From: Nitrososphaerota archaeon
GTDB lineage: Archaea > Thermoproteota > Nitrososphaeria > Nitrososphaerales > Nitrosopumilaceae
NCBI GenBank assembly: GCA_028867755.1
Contig: JAGWFT010000002.1
Coordinates: forward strand, 208,018 to 272,017
Length of the DNA: 64,000 nt
Direction of reading: 5' to 3'
In this document: in pieces, positions 24,477-33,100 of the stretch
Layout: each line of letters begins with the position of its first letter
Position numbering within the stretch: the stretch's first letter is position 1
The notes under the pieces: model-generated
The model's database searches: none
What the model saw: only the letters and a program-made list of their open reading frames with translations
What the model was told of the DNA's origin: nothing
Position numbers and translations under genes: made by a program

Positions 24477-25430
24477 TTATTCTATTTGGTCTAATTCCAA
24501 GTCAATTTTTATGCTGGCATCTGGCTCGCTCCAATCAAGAACATTCTCCTTTGGAATCATTCCAAGAGGATCGTACTTGTCAAAACGTGTTTCGCCATCT
24601 ATTGAAGTCAGCAAAACAACCTTTGATCTTTCTCCATTTGCAACAGACAAGCTGACTCGCGTGCTGTCATTGCTAAATATGCCGCTGACTGTACTCACCA
24701 TAGAATTCAAAACACCTATTGGAACTTTGTTACCGCCTACTACATAGAGCAATGCACTCTTGATGCTATTTGGTGGTGCATCCTCGTAAAGCATCTTAAT
24801 CGAATCTCTAAGTGATGTTTCAACATCTGGTATGTCTTTGCTTGTTGACAAGATGTTTGTTTTAGAAGGCAAGGATGAATTTTTCAGAGTGGACACAACA
24901 TGCATCAAAGCACTGTTTGTGATAACATGACAGGCATCAGGAGTAAGATCTGGATTACTGTCAAGTAATGCATCGTTATCAATGATTATTGTACAATCTG
25001 AATTTGCTTTCAGTCTCTTCAATGAAACTCCTGAGAAGAAAATTCTATCCTTTTCGAACTTGAATGGCATTATTCCAAATGAAAGTATGCTCTTTCCTAG
25101 TTCTTTGCCAATCTGGGATACCACCGGGGCTAAAGCAGCGCCAGACTTGCCTGCTAGGTTAGCTACAATCATGATTGTAGAATAGGATTCTAGTCTTTCA
25201 GCAATAGAGTTTCTAACGCCAAGTGAGATGCCTCTGATGAGATATGCTGATGGATTGAGAATAGGACTTGTGTTTATCAAGATCTTGGATGACTCGTGGT
25301 TTAGGTCCTTTGGGTCATGGCTTATTAGAAGACAATCGCATCCAAGTTCTTCCTTTATACTTGTAGCAATTCTGGAACCAGCTCCACCTAATCCAACAAC
25401 TAAGATTGAATCTTGCATCTGAAATTCCAT
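24477..25430 (-). CDS. divergent FtsZ-like protein with degenerate GTPase motifs
   Basis: The overall plan is FtsZ: VVGLGGAGSRIATSI at residues 11-25 (FtsZ loop T1), then IMIVANLAGKSGAALAPVV where FtsZ has its GGGTGTG tubulin signature, then SFGIMPFKFEKDRIFFSGV and IIIDNDALLD. The signature is lost (AGKSG), and the second-half T7 loop with its catalytic Asp residues is not recognisable. Divergent FtsZ homologues with altered signature motifs are known in this phylum, where Cdv/ESCRT proteins divide the cell. GTP binding may persist, hydrolysis is doubtful. At 317 residues it has near-normal FtsZ length without the C-terminal peptide. Confidence 0.75.
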   Translation of the reverse strand: MEFQMQDSILVVGLGGAGSRIATSIKEELGCDCLLISHDPKDLNHESSKILINTSPILNPSAYLIRGISLGVRNSIAERLESYSTIMIVANLAGKSGAALAPVVSQIGKELGKSILSFGIMPFKFEKDRIFFSGVSLKRLKANSDCTIIIDNDALLDSNPDLTPDACHVITNSALMHVVSTLKNSSLPSKTNILSTSKDIPDVETSLRDSIKMLYEDAPPNSIKSALLYVVGGNKVPIGVLNSMVSTVSGIFSNDSTRVSLSVANGERSKVVLLTSIDGETRFDKYDPLGMIPKENVLDWSEPDASIKIDLELDQIE

Positions 25431-25504
25431 GACTCTTTCTTGCTTACAAAAATGATTAAAAAACTTTGTTGCTTAGTTTTGATCCAAAGTTCGATCTAAA
25501 AAAT

Positions 25505-26773
25505 TTAGCTCGCAATCTGGCCATAAAGTGCATGTTTTGTGGCCCTTGTTATCTTAATTTGGACTCTCTGGCCCATCTTGACTTTGTCTTCTATTATTAC
25601 TGGTTTGTATGCGTAGTTACGGCCCTTTGTGGTATTATCTGAGATCTCATCAAACAAAACCTCGCCTTTCCAGCCAACCCACTCTTGATTTCTCTCTTGA
25701 GCTATCCTGCTTACCATATCAAAAACTGTCTTGCTTCTCTGCATTATCTCAGAAACATCTATCTGGTCCATTGAGGCTGCTTTTGTTCCAAGTCTTGCGC
25801 TATATCTTGAGAGGTTGATGATATCAGGCCTAGTCTCTTCTATTAGGTCAACTGTCTGTTCAAAGTCATCCTCTGTCTCAGTTGGAAATCCTACAATTAT
25901 ATCAGTAGAAACTGTAAATCTACCGAATTTCTTTCTAAAAAGTTCGTTTGATTTTCTAAATACCTCTTCAGTGTGTCCACGTTTCATATCCTTGAGTACT
26001 TTGTTGCTGCCGCTTTGGACAGGAATGTGGATAAACTTGAAGACTTTGGGGCTTTCAAATGATTCTAGGAGACCTTCACGTATTCTTGGCATGTACATTG
26101 GGTTCATCATTCCTACACGAATCATGAAATTATGCTCTATCTGTGATACGGCGTTGACTAGATTTGGAAGATCTGTTCCAATGTCAAAGCCATAACAGCC
26201 ATTATCAGTAGATGTCAACCACACTTCCTTGCATCCATCCTCAACCTCATATCTTACCTGCCTCACAATGTCTCCCATCCTGAAGCTTTGGATCTCTCCT
26301 TTTGCTATCTTTGTCTGACAAAAAGTACACTCGCTCATGCACCCGCTAGCTATCTCAACTATCCCAATAGCGGAATTTAGGCGGACCTTTGGTAGTCCTA
26401 TCTTTGTAATGTCAGAGTCTTCAAGTTCAATTCTTTTTTGACCTCTGAGTGTGGAATCAATTATCGCTAGAGTTTTTCCAAGCGAGTTTGGTCCAAGTAG
26501 ACTTGCCTTTGGACTAAACTTTTCTACAGTTGTTGTCTCTGCCTTGGGAAGACAGCCAGCAACAACCAGTGGTTTGCTTCTCAATCGTTTTATTCTGTGT
26601 ACCATCTTGTCTGCGGTTGCATCCTTGACTGAACATGTTACAATAACATTGAGATCTGCATCTGATGGATTTTCTGCCAGTGTGTGACCGCCATTTACTA
26701 CAAGCCCGCTGATCATTTCAGAGTCTGCAAAGCTTGCAGAACATCCGTAAGCCTCAACCCAAATCTTTGCCAT
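25505..26773 (-). CDS. tRNA N6-threonylcarbamoyladenosine methylthiotransferase (archaeal MtaB type)
   Basis: This radical SAM methylthiotransferase has the three expected modules. The N-terminal MTTase domain (1-130) binds an auxiliary cluster through Cys in VEAYGCSASFADSEM, VIVTCSVKD and VVAGCLPK. The radical SAM barrel carries the cluster motif ASGCMSECTFCQTK. A C-terminal TRAM RNA-binding domain (about 360-422) ends the protein. The archaeal/eukaryotic branch (CDKAL1-like) makes ms2t6A at tRNA position 37. It lies two bases after the fumarase gene and is probably co-transcribed with it. Confidence 0.92.
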   Translation of the reverse strand: MAKIWVEAYGCSASFADSEMISGLVVNGGHTLAENPSDADLNVIVTCSVKDATADKMVHRIKRLRSKPLVVAGCLPKAETTTVEKFSPKASLLGPNSLGKTLAIIDSTLRGQKRIELEDSDITKIGLPKVRLNSAIGIVEIASGCMSECTFCQTKIAKGEIQSFRMGDIVRQVRYEVEDGCKEVWLTSTDNGCYGFDIGTDLPNLVNAVSQIEHNFMIRVGMMNPMYMPRIREGLLESFESPKVFKFIHIPVQSGSNKVLKDMKRGHTEEVFRKSNELFRKKFGRFTVSTDIIVGFPTETEDDFEQTVDLIEETRPDIINLSRYSARLGTKAASMDQIDVSEIMQRSKTVFDMVSRIAQERNQEWVGWKGEVLFDEISDNTTKGRNYAYKPVIIEDKVKMGQRVQIKITRATKHALYGQIAS

Positions 26774-26774
26774 G

Positions 26775-28142
26775 CTATCCTAATAATGAGTTGACTTCTT
26801 TTTCACTCATCAGTCCTTTTGATACTACAAGATGTCGTATGGTCTTTCCAGTCTTCAGAGACTCTTTGTACAAGTCTGCTGAAACTAGATAACCAAGCTT
26901 TGGTGCAAGTAAGGTGACTATCACAGGACTGTTCTCAATATACTGACGAAGTTTCTGTTTGTTTGCACTAAGCCCTGCAACCAGATTGCGTGAAAATATT
27001 GGTGTAAAGTTCTTGAGCATGTCTGTTGATTCTAGCACTGCCTTTAACATTACAGGAAGCATCACATTGAGTTCAAACTGGCCTGATTGTACTGCAAGAG
27101 CAACTGTTGTGTCATTGCCTATTATGTTAAAGCATATCATGTTCATACATTCTGCAAGTGATGGGTTGACTTTACCTGGCATGATAGAAGAGCCAGCATG
27201 AACAGCGGGAATTCCTATCTCAGATAGGCCAGCAACAGGACCAGAGGCCATCAATCTGATATCATTTGAAAATCTTCCAAGTTCAAGCGCTAGGTTTCTC
27301 AAAGTGGATGATACGTATGCTACTGCAAACCTGCTCTGCAAACCATATTGCATATCGGACTGTGGTTTAAGAGGAAGTTTTGAAACCTTTGCAAGCTCTG
27401 ATATCGCAATAACTCTGTATCCCTTTGGTGTATTTACGCCTGTACCAACAGCAGTTCCGCCTAATGCTACATGTTCTAATTCTTTTTGTGCAACAAAAAT
27501 TGCATCGCGTGCTTTTGAAATGGAAGTTGCATATGCAGCAAACTCTCCTCCTAGGGTGACAGGAAGAGCGTCCATCAGATGTGTTCTACCTATTTTTTGA
27601 TAACTAGAAAACTCTTTTGCTTTTTTTGTTATAGTCTTTATCAATTCATCAAGTACTGGGATAACCTGTTTTATGTTGAAAAGTATTGCCACATGCATGG
27701 CGGTTGGAAATGTATCATTGCTTGACTGTGACATGTTTACATGATCATTTGGATGCAAGACCTTGTCACTTCCTTTCTTTTCTCCAAGAATCTCTAAAGC
27801 TATATTTGAGATCACCTCGTTTGTATTCATGTTAAATGCAGTACCAGCTCCAGAGTTGATTGGTTCTACGACAAATTGATTAAGAAATTTTCCTGCCAAT
27901 ATTTTGTCACAGGCCTTTACTATTCCATTGCCGCGTTTTGCATCAATTGCTTTTGTCTTTATGTTGGCAACAGCAGCTGATCGTTTTATCATAACAAATG
28001 CCATTATCAAATTGATGTGGGGTCTAAGACCAGTCACATGGTACTGGTTGATTGCTCTTGATGTAAAAGCACCATAGTATACATCATCTGGAATCTTTAC
28101 CTCTCCTAGAGAATCTCGTTCTATTCTGTATTCCACACACAA
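26775..28142 (-). CDS. class II fumarase / aspartate ammonia-lyase family enzyme
   Basis: This 455-residue enzyme has the superfamily signature GSSIMPGKVNPSLAECM and the substrate loops NDHVNMSQSSNDTFPTAMH and GGTAVGTGVNTPKGYR. The SQSSNDTFPTAMH part is fumarase-like. The C-terminus (TGKTIRHLVVSKGLMSEKE) is more like aspartases. I therefore favour fumarate hydratase, which the 3-hydroxypropionate/4-hydroxybutyrate and citrate pathways of these archaea need, but an aspartase role is open. The catalytic Ser of the SS-loop is present (GSS). Confidence 0.85.
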   Translation of the reverse strand: MCVEYRIERDSLGEVKIPDDVYYGAFTSRAINQYHVTGLRPHINLIMAFVMIKRSAAVANIKTKAIDAKRGNGIVKACDKILAGKFLNQFVVEPINSGAGTAFNMNTNEVISNIALEILGEKKGSDKVLHPNDHVNMSQSSNDTFPTAMHVAILFNIKQVIPVLDELIKTITKKAKEFSSYQKIGRTHLMDALPVTLGGEFAAYATSISKARDAIFVAQKELEHVALGGTAVGTGVNTPKGYRVIAISELAKVSKLPLKPQSDMQYGLQSRFAVAYVSSTLRNLALELGRFSNDIRLMASGPVAGLSEIGIPAVHAGSSIMPGKVNPSLAECMNMICFNIIGNDTTVALAVQSGQFELNVMLPVMLKAVLESTDMLKNFTPIFSRNLVAGLSANKQKLRQYIENSPVIVTLLAPKLGYLVSADLYKESLKTGKTIRHLVVSKGLMSEKEVNSLLG

Positions 28143-28251
28143 CCTACCATAAAATTCCTAATATTCATTCGCATTTAAAAAATTACAAAAACATCTCAAG
28201 TAGCAACCAAAAGTTCTACTTATTTTGGTGTTAAAACCCAATAGGTTAATA

Positions 28252-28261
28252 TACTTATAAA
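28252..28261 (+). promoter_or_regulatory. possible TATA element of nirK
   Basis: TACTTATAAA lies 11-20 bases before the first ATG, in the 130-base gap between divergent fumarase and nirK. The spacing is short for a leaderless archaeal transcript (about 25 bases from TATA to start). An alternative is the T-rich CTACTTATTTTGG at about 28217-28229, which would leave a short leader. Confidence 0.3.
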
Positions 28262-28272
28262 AAAGATTCGAG

Positions 28273-29577
28273 ATGATGAATAAACGATACAGTATACTGT
28301 CTATTGTTGCAGTAGCAGCAGTAACAGGAATTCTGTTCGGTAGCACATATTCAAACACTCAGATAGTAGCTGGTAACGCATTAGGCGTATCACCAGAGAC
28401 AATTGACAAAGTCACACCACAGACAATTGATTCTGTCACTGCAAAAGATGTACAGAGCGTCGGTGGTCTGGTATTCAATATGGTCGGAGCGGACGCAATT
28501 CCACTAGATCAAGTTGCAACTGAAAAAGCAAATGGTCGAACCGTTCATGAGGTTACCTTGACCGCACAAAGCGTCGATCTGCCAATTCCTGGCGGAAAGA
28601 TGTATCACGCAATGACTTTTAATGGCCAAGTTCCTGGTCCAACAATTAGAGTAACACAAGGCGATGTAATCGAAGTTACACTAAATGTACCATCAACTGA
28701 GCTAACAGGTCACAGCCTTGATATGCACGCTTCTAGAATCTCCGCAGTGCCAAACTTTGGTCCTGTGATGCCAGGCAAGTCAAATACATATGCATTCATT
28801 GCAAACACTCCAGGTGCCTTCAAGTATCACTGTGAAGGTGTAGGTGTTATCGGTATGGACCAACACGTTCTTTCCGGCATGTACGGAATGGCAATCGTTG
28901 ATCCACTCAATGGATATCACAAACTCCTAATCCAGAGAACTGCGACACAAAACGGCCAAGTTGTACTAAACAATACGTTAGTTAGCCCAGCCGCATACGA
29001 GTTTACTTTGCAATTCAACCAACTCTACATCGATGACAATGGATCCTATAACCAGGATGCAATGTTCAAACACCAAACAACTTGGACTGTTGTGAACGGC
29101 AAACCATTTGGTTATGATCCAGTAGTAACAAAGGTGTGGAAAGGTGCTGGTGGTCAAAATGAAGCTGCCCCGTTAATTCTACCAGTTGGTCAACACATAC
29201 GATACTTCGTAGTGAACCAAGGTAACATGCCATTATTCTTCCACATTGTGGGCGGACAAATGGATAGAGTTACACAAGGCAACATGGTACAAGCAATGGG
29301 CACTCAGACATGGAACATTGGTGGCTCACAAGATGCAATCATTGATGTAGTCTATGACGAACCAGGAGCGTATGTAGTAGTCAATCATGACTACGCTGCA
29401 ATATTCTCTGGCGCAGCTGCAGTCCAGCTAGCTCAAGCAAGTCCAGCTCCAAATCCATCGGATGCTGTACCTCCGGTTTCGAGTGTATCTGGAACAAGCA
29501 TGCCACAGCAAACATTTGTTCACTGTGAATGTACAAACGATCGTGCTGCCCAACTAGGAAACATGACTGGACAGTAA
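28273..29577 (+). CDS. nirK: copper-containing nitrite reductase, ammonia-oxidising archaeal type
   Basis: A two-cupredoxin NirK of 434 residues, with a membrane anchor or signal at about 6-24. Type 1 copper ligands are visible as His147, Cys187, His198 and Met203 (GHSLDMHAS, KYHCEG, MDQHVLSGMYG). Type 2 ligands are His152, His186 and a later His in LFFHIVGGQ. The catalytic Asp is D150 of SLDMH. It reduces nitrite to NO, needed by AOA for ammonia oxidation as well as denitrification-like chemistry. A C-terminal extension after about 380 is Pro/Ser-rich and ends with FVHCECTND. Start ATG 28273 (or 28276). Codons look clean and the transcript ends at a T-rich site. Confidence 0.96.
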   Translation: MMNKRYSILSIVAVAAVTGILFGSTYSNTQIVAGNALGVSPETIDKVTPQTIDSVTAKDVQSVGGLVFNMVGADAIPLDQVATEKANGRTVHEVTLTAQSVDLPIPGGKMYHAMTFNGQVPGPTIRVTQGDVIEVTLNVPSTELTGHSLDMHASRISAVPNFGPVMPGKSNTYAFIANTPGAFKYHCEGVGVIGMDQHVLSGMYGMAIVDPLNGYHKLLIQRTATQNGQVVLNNTLVSPAAYEFTLQFNQLYIDDNGSYNQDAMFKHQTTWTVVNGKPFGYDPVVTKVWKGAGGQNEAAPLILPVGQHIRYFVVNQGNMPLFFHIVGGQMDRVTQGNMVQAMGTQTWNIGGSQDAIIDVVYDEPGAYVVVNHDYAAIFSGAAAVQLAQASPAPNPSDAVPPVSSVSGTSMPQQTFVHCECTNDRAAQLGNMTGQ

Positions 29578-29591
29578 GTCCATTAACCCAA

Positions 29592-29607
29592 CTTTTTCCT
29601 TTTTTAT
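29592..29607 (+). terminator. T-rich transcription terminator of nirK
   Basis: The run TTTTTCCTTTTTTATT starts about 15 bases after the nirK stop (TAA at 29575-29577). Oligo-T tracts of this kind end archaeal transcription without a hairpin. It separates the strongly expressed nirK from serA. Confidence 0.55.
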
Positions 29608-29655
29608 TATAATCCCACACAATGATTATATTCTGTACCTGTCGGTCTTTCTTGC

Positions 29656-30588
29656 ATGAGTATGAATCAGACAGTTCTAATCTGTGATCAGGTTGATAAA
29701 ATATTAAATGAGATCTTGCAAAAAAATGGTCTCAAGATTACTTACGAGCCAGAGATTACTCCTGAACAAATCAAGGAGAAGATTGGCAATTATGAAATTG
29801 TGATAGTGCGAAGCAGGACCAAACTAACAAAGGATCTGATAGAACAAGCGTCCAAATGTAAAATAATTGCGCGAGTGGGAGTAGGTCTTGACAACATTGA
29901 TGTTGACGCTGCAAAGACAAAGAACATTCGAGTAATTAATGCAGTGGAAGGCGCGATGAATGCTGTGGCAGAACTTGTCCTAGGATTGATGCTCTCTCTT
30001 GCAAGAGAGATACCAAGGGCGGACAGAGAGATACGAAATGGCAAGTGGCTAAAAAAGGAATTGATGGGCAGTGAACTTTCTGGAAAATATCTTGGAATAG
30101 TTGGACTAGGCAACATTGGAAAAAAACTTGCAAGACATGCAAAGGCTCTGAATATGAATATCATAGGATTTGATGTTATGCCTATACCGGACGAATTCTC
30201 AAGGGAAGTGGGACTGATCAAGGCAGACTTGGACACTTTATTATCAAGTGCAGATTTCATATCATTTCATGTTCCATTTACTCCGGAGACATATCATCTT
30301 GTAAATGCACAAAGACTGTCAAAGATGAAAAAAACAACACACATCATTAACACATCAAGAGGAGAGATAATCAATGAAGAAGATCTTTACAGTGCATTAA
30401 AGGAAGGAAAGATTGCAGGAGCAGCCTTGGATGTATTTGAAAAAGAGCCTGCAACAGGAAACAAACTTGCCACTCTTCCAAATGTAATCTGCACTCCTCA
30501 CATAGGAGCCCAGACAAGAGAAGCTCAGGCTTTAGCTGCAAATGTTATAGCAGAAAAGATAATAATGATTCTTCGTGGCGTAATCTAG
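29656..30588 (+). CDS. serA: D-3-phosphoglycerate dehydrogenase, short form without ACT domain
   Basis: This 2-hydroxyacid dehydrogenase starts serine synthesis from 3-phosphoglycerate. It has the NAD-binding motif GIVGLGNIGKKLARHA, the HINTSRGEIINEEDL segment and the catalytic His in NVICTPHIGAQTRE. The length of 310 residues means that the C-terminal ACT/serine-binding domains of longer SerA proteins are missing, so feedback by serine through ACT is not expected. Glyoxylate or other hydroxyacid reductase is a possible alternative, but ARVGVGLDNIDV fits SerA well. Two bases after its stop a secreted protein gene starts (TTG). Confidence 0.9.
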   Translation: MSMNQTVLICDQVDKILNEILQKNGLKITYEPEITPEQIKEKIGNYEIVIVRSRTKLTKDLIEQASKCKIIARVGVGLDNIDVDAAKTKNIRVINAVEGAMNAVAELVLGLMLSLAREIPRADREIRNGKWLKKELMGSELSGKYLGIVGLGNIGKKLARHAKALNMNIIGFDVMPIPDEFSREVGLIKADLDTLLSSADFISFHVPFTPETYHLVNAQRLSKMKKTTHIINTSRGEIINEEDLYSALKEGKIAGAALDVFEKEPATGNKLATLPNVICTPHIGAQTREAQALAANVIAEKIIMILRGVI

Positions 30589-30590
30589 AC

Positions 30591-31355
30591 TTGGTACGCC
30601 TAGCGCTTGCAGTGCCTGTATTATTTCTGGTATGCTTTTCATTAGTTCCAGTCTTTGCAGATGTGAATACCTTTCCAGTTATTTTTGGTAGTACATATCA
30701 GGTAAATTACAACGCAAATGGAGTCAAGATACAAAGCATTGAGCCAAATCCGAAATATGATGAACTTACCGTGTCAGTTCAGGTTTCAAGCCCAAACGCA
30801 TCTCTTGATCTCACAATACCTCGTGCGCTACTTGATTCAAAACAAAACAATAACGACATTCCGTTTATTGCAGTAATTGACGGGACACTGGAAAATATTG
30901 AAGAAAAAAATCCAACTGGCTCCACAAGAACAATCTCCATACAACTCACTCCTGACAATAAGCAAATTGAGATAATTGGTACATATCTTGTTACACCTAA
31001 ACAAAACAATGGCGGTACTACAGTACCATCTAACCCTTCATTACAAACTACTACAACAGAGTCAGACCAAACCGAAAATACCACCCATGTACCAACTACG
31101 GCACCAACTCAGGTGCCTCCATCTACGACACAATACGTTCCTCCAACAACTCAAACAAACATAACGCAAGAAAATATGGGAAACCAAACAAACACAGGAC
31201 AAAATATTGTTTTCAAGATACCGTATCTTCCTAACATGACAATAAGTCTTAGTCCAATTGATTATGCTGTAATTGGAGCTATATTGCTTGTTGTAATAAT
31301 TGTAATTACAAGTGCTGCAAGAAAAAGGCCAAATAAAATTACAAAGAAACAATAA
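30591..31355 (+). CDS. secreted, membrane-anchored protein with Thr/Pro/Gln-rich stalk, unknown function
   Basis: I do not recognise the family. The protein has a signal peptide (LALAVPVLFLVCFSLVPVFA), an extracellular beta-rich domain (about 25-130), a low-complexity Thr/Pro/Gln/Asn stalk (about 135-205) and one C-terminal membrane helix (YAVIGAILLVVIIVITSAA) followed by a basic tail. This is the layout of a surface protein held in the archaeal membrane. Start TTG at 30591. The following gene on the minus strand converges on it with only two bases between the stops. Confidence 0.75.
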   Translation: MVRLALAVPVLFLVCFSLVPVFADVNTFPVIFGSTYQVNYNANGVKIQSIEPNPKYDELTVSVQVSSPNASLDLTIPRALLDSKQNNNDIPFIAVIDGTLENIEEKNPTGSTRTISIQLTPDNKQIEIIGTYLVTPKQNNGGTTVPSNPSLQTTTTESDQTENTTHVPTTAPTQVPPSTTQYVPPTTQTNITQENMGNQTNTGQNIVFKIPYLPNMTISLSPIDYAVIGAILLVVIIVITSAARKRPNKITKKQ

Positions 31356-31357
31356 GC

Positions 31358-31984
31358 CTAGATCTTCATTATGTTAGATTCTAAAAGATATTCTACTGCA
31401 TGACCAAAATCATAATCTGAGATAGAACCGTTTGACCACCAGAGTGCATCATTTTTGAACCATGATGGGATAACCGTCATATTTTGCTCGTGATAGTTGT
31501 TTGTCTTGATAATTCCTGAATTGACAAGATAGGAAATATTCTCTCCAAATAATTTACTGGATGTCTGATTTTGGGCCCAAGAACCTGCGACTGCCTTGAA
31601 CTGTGGAGGGATTGCAATATTTTCTGTATCTACAATCTGAAAACTTGTGGTTACACTGGCTCCAGCGTATTGAACTTTGATAAAATATGTGCCAGGAAGA
31701 AAAGTAGTTCTATAAAATGGGACTGGTGCAGTGATATTTGAGACAGGCTTTGTAATTATCATGTCGATTGGAGATGATGACTGGTTTGATTGGTCCACTA
31801 TCTCCAAAATTGCAGTACCTCCAGTAACATTTGAAACTATAACTGAAAAAGAAAGACTGTCGCCATATTGGTAAGTTGGCTTGCTTGTGACTATTGAAAT
31901 CTGTGGTGATGCATATGACGTACTAACTAACCCCAGAAATGCTATTGATGCTATGAAGATCGATACAGCCATAAACTTCTTCAT
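31358..31984 (-). CDS. secreted protein with Ig-like domain and C-terminal Trp-rich motif common in Nitrososphaerota
   Basis: The 208-residue protein has a signal peptide (AVSIFIASIAFLGLVSTSYA), one immunoglobulin-like beta domain (about 28-115; TSKPTYQYGDSLSFSVIVSN) and a C-terminal motif PSWFKNDALWWSNGSISDYD then FGHAVEYLLESNIMKI. That motif (IPxWFKxxAxWWxxGxIsDxdF) occurs in many secreted proteins of ammonia-oxidising archaea; its function is not known. It shares the 150-base upstream region with the divergent rpl15e, which holds a perfect palindrome. Confidence 0.8.
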   Translation of the reverse strand: MKKFMAVSIFIASIAFLGLVSTSYASPQISIVTSKPTYQYGDSLSFSVIVSNVTGGTAILEIVDQSNQSSSPIDMIITKPVSNITAPVPFYRTTFLPGTYFIKVQYAGASVTTSFQIVDTENIAIPPQFKAVAGSWAQNQTSSKLFGENISYLVNSGIIKTNNYHEQNMTVIPSWFKNDALWWSNGSISDYDFGHAVEYLLESNIMKI

Positions 31985-32049
31985 ATAATCCGCAGCAATC
32001 TAATTTCATAATAGGGTTTTGGATTTTTCTAATGTTATCGCATTAGCTA

Positions 32050-32067
32050 TGACTGTATGTACAGTCA
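32050..32067. promoter_or_regulatory. perfect 18-base palindrome, possible operator
   Basis: TGACTGTATGTACAGTCA is two perfect 8-base arms around TG. It sits between the divergent secreted protein gene (start 31984) and rpl15e (start 32136), 66 bases from the first and 69 from the second. Chance occurrence of 8-base perfect arms in one short gap is low, so a dimeric regulator site is likely. A terminator is less likely because no T-run follows. Confidence 0.5.
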
Positions 32068-32135
32068 AGTGTTGAACGCCAGAGAACTTTATTACTTAAC
32101 AGAATATTAAGGGGTAATTTGGTAGTGCGAAGTAT

Positions 32136-32594
32136 ATGCTCAGTCATCAAGAACAAATCTGGCTGAAAATGTGGAAAGAAAACTCTCCTGAGCTTAGAGC
32201 AAAAGCTGTAGAATGGAGAAAGCAGCACGCCCTGGAAAGAATTGAAAGACCAAGCAGGCTGCAAAAGGCAAGACAACTTGGATACAAGGCAAAGCAGGGA
32301 ATTGTGGTAGTAAGAATGCGCGTGGGACGAGGTAACATGCGCAAAAAGAGACCTGTTGCTGGAAGAAGACCAAAACATCTTGGTGTATTGAGAATAAAAC
32401 CAGCTCTTAGTATGCAGAGAGTTGCAGAACGCAGAGTTTTGGAAAGATTTCCTAACATGAAACTTCTCGGTTCGTATTATCTTTACCAAGATGGTGTCTA
32501 TTTGTGGTACGAGATCATATTGGCAGATCCATCTCATAGACGAATATCTGCAGATAAGGAAATGCGCGGCAAAATTGCTGGCTTGAAGAATTGA
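32136..32594 (+). CDS. rpl15e: 50S ribosomal protein L15e
   Basis: The 152-residue basic protein has the L15e core: SRLQKARQLGYKAKQGIVVV, RMRVGRGNMRKKRPVAGRRP, LGVLRIKPALSMQRVAERRV, YYLYQDGVYLWYEIILADPS. L15e is a large-subunit protein shared by archaea and eukaryotes. Start ATG at 32136; the amino terminus (MLSHQEQIWLKMWKENSPEL) is unlike the usual MY.Y start of other L15e. Its TGA overlaps the TTG of the next gene. On the other strand a long frame overlaps it but is only a shadow. Confidence 0.95.
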   Translation: MLSHQEQIWLKMWKENSPELRAKAVEWRKQHALERIERPSRLQKARQLGYKAKQGIVVVRMRVGRGNMRKKRPVAGRRPKHLGVLRIKPALSMQRVAERRVLERFPNMKLLGSYYLYQDGVYLWYEIILADPSHRRISADKEMRGKIAGLKN

Positions 32595-33100
32595 AGATAT
32601 TTCTTTTCTTAACTTTTGTACTTGTTTTGAGTTTGTCATCGGCGTTATTTTCAACTGAGGCTTTTGGCCAAGCAGTGAGTTTAAAAAACTTTAACCATCC
32701 TGGAATAAAATGGGGTTGGCCCATCAAGGCAGAACAATATGTATTTACGGTGAACACAACCTCGAACTATGATATGCAAAATGTAACATTTAACAAAGAT
32801 GCCAAGACACTGACGTTTCTTGGCAACAGTTCTCATACTGGCAACATTGCAGAAATAGAGATACCGACTAACCTTATTGGAGGAAACTATACTGTTTATC
32901 AAGATGGCAATCAAGTCTCGCCTATCATACTGAAGAATGCAAATCTCACTACAGTGATCTTAAAGTTTAACGACACTGGAAATGTAAAGACTGACGTAAT
33001 AGGCACGACATATCTTCCAGAGTTTGCAGATATTGCCCCAATTGTCATGGTAGTTTCTTTTGGAATTTTGTTTCTGACTACGAAATACCGTAAAATCTAG
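32591..33100 (+). CDS. small secreted protein with PEF-type C-terminal sorting tail
   Basis: I do not recognise the main domain. Residues 1-26 are a signal peptide (FLFLTFVLVLSLSSALFSTEA). The mature part has beta-type, Asn-rich sequence with several N-x-T/S glycosylation sites (NTTSN, GNYTV, NLTTV). The C-terminus LPEFADIAPIVMVVSFGILF followed by LTTKYRKI resembles the PEFG-CTERM tail of archaeal surface proteins, with Ala replacing the Gly. Such tails are recognised by archaeosortase-like enzymes. The start TTG overlaps the rpl15e stop, but it need not be functionally linked. It converges on the following membrane protein gene, overlapping by four bases. Confidence 0.75.
   Translation: MKIFLFLTFVLVLSLSSALFSTEAFGQAVSLKNFNHPGIKWGWPIKAEQYVFTVNTTSNYDMQNVTFNKDAKTLTFLGNSSHTGNIAEIEIPTNLIGGNYTVYQDGNQVSPIILKNANLTTVILKFNDTGNVKTDVIGTTYLPEFADIAPIVMVVSFGILFLTTKYRKI

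Noticed and set aside
32043..32654. 203-codon minus-strand frame over rpl15e
   Set aside because: Antisense to a clear L15e; composition is that of a shadow.
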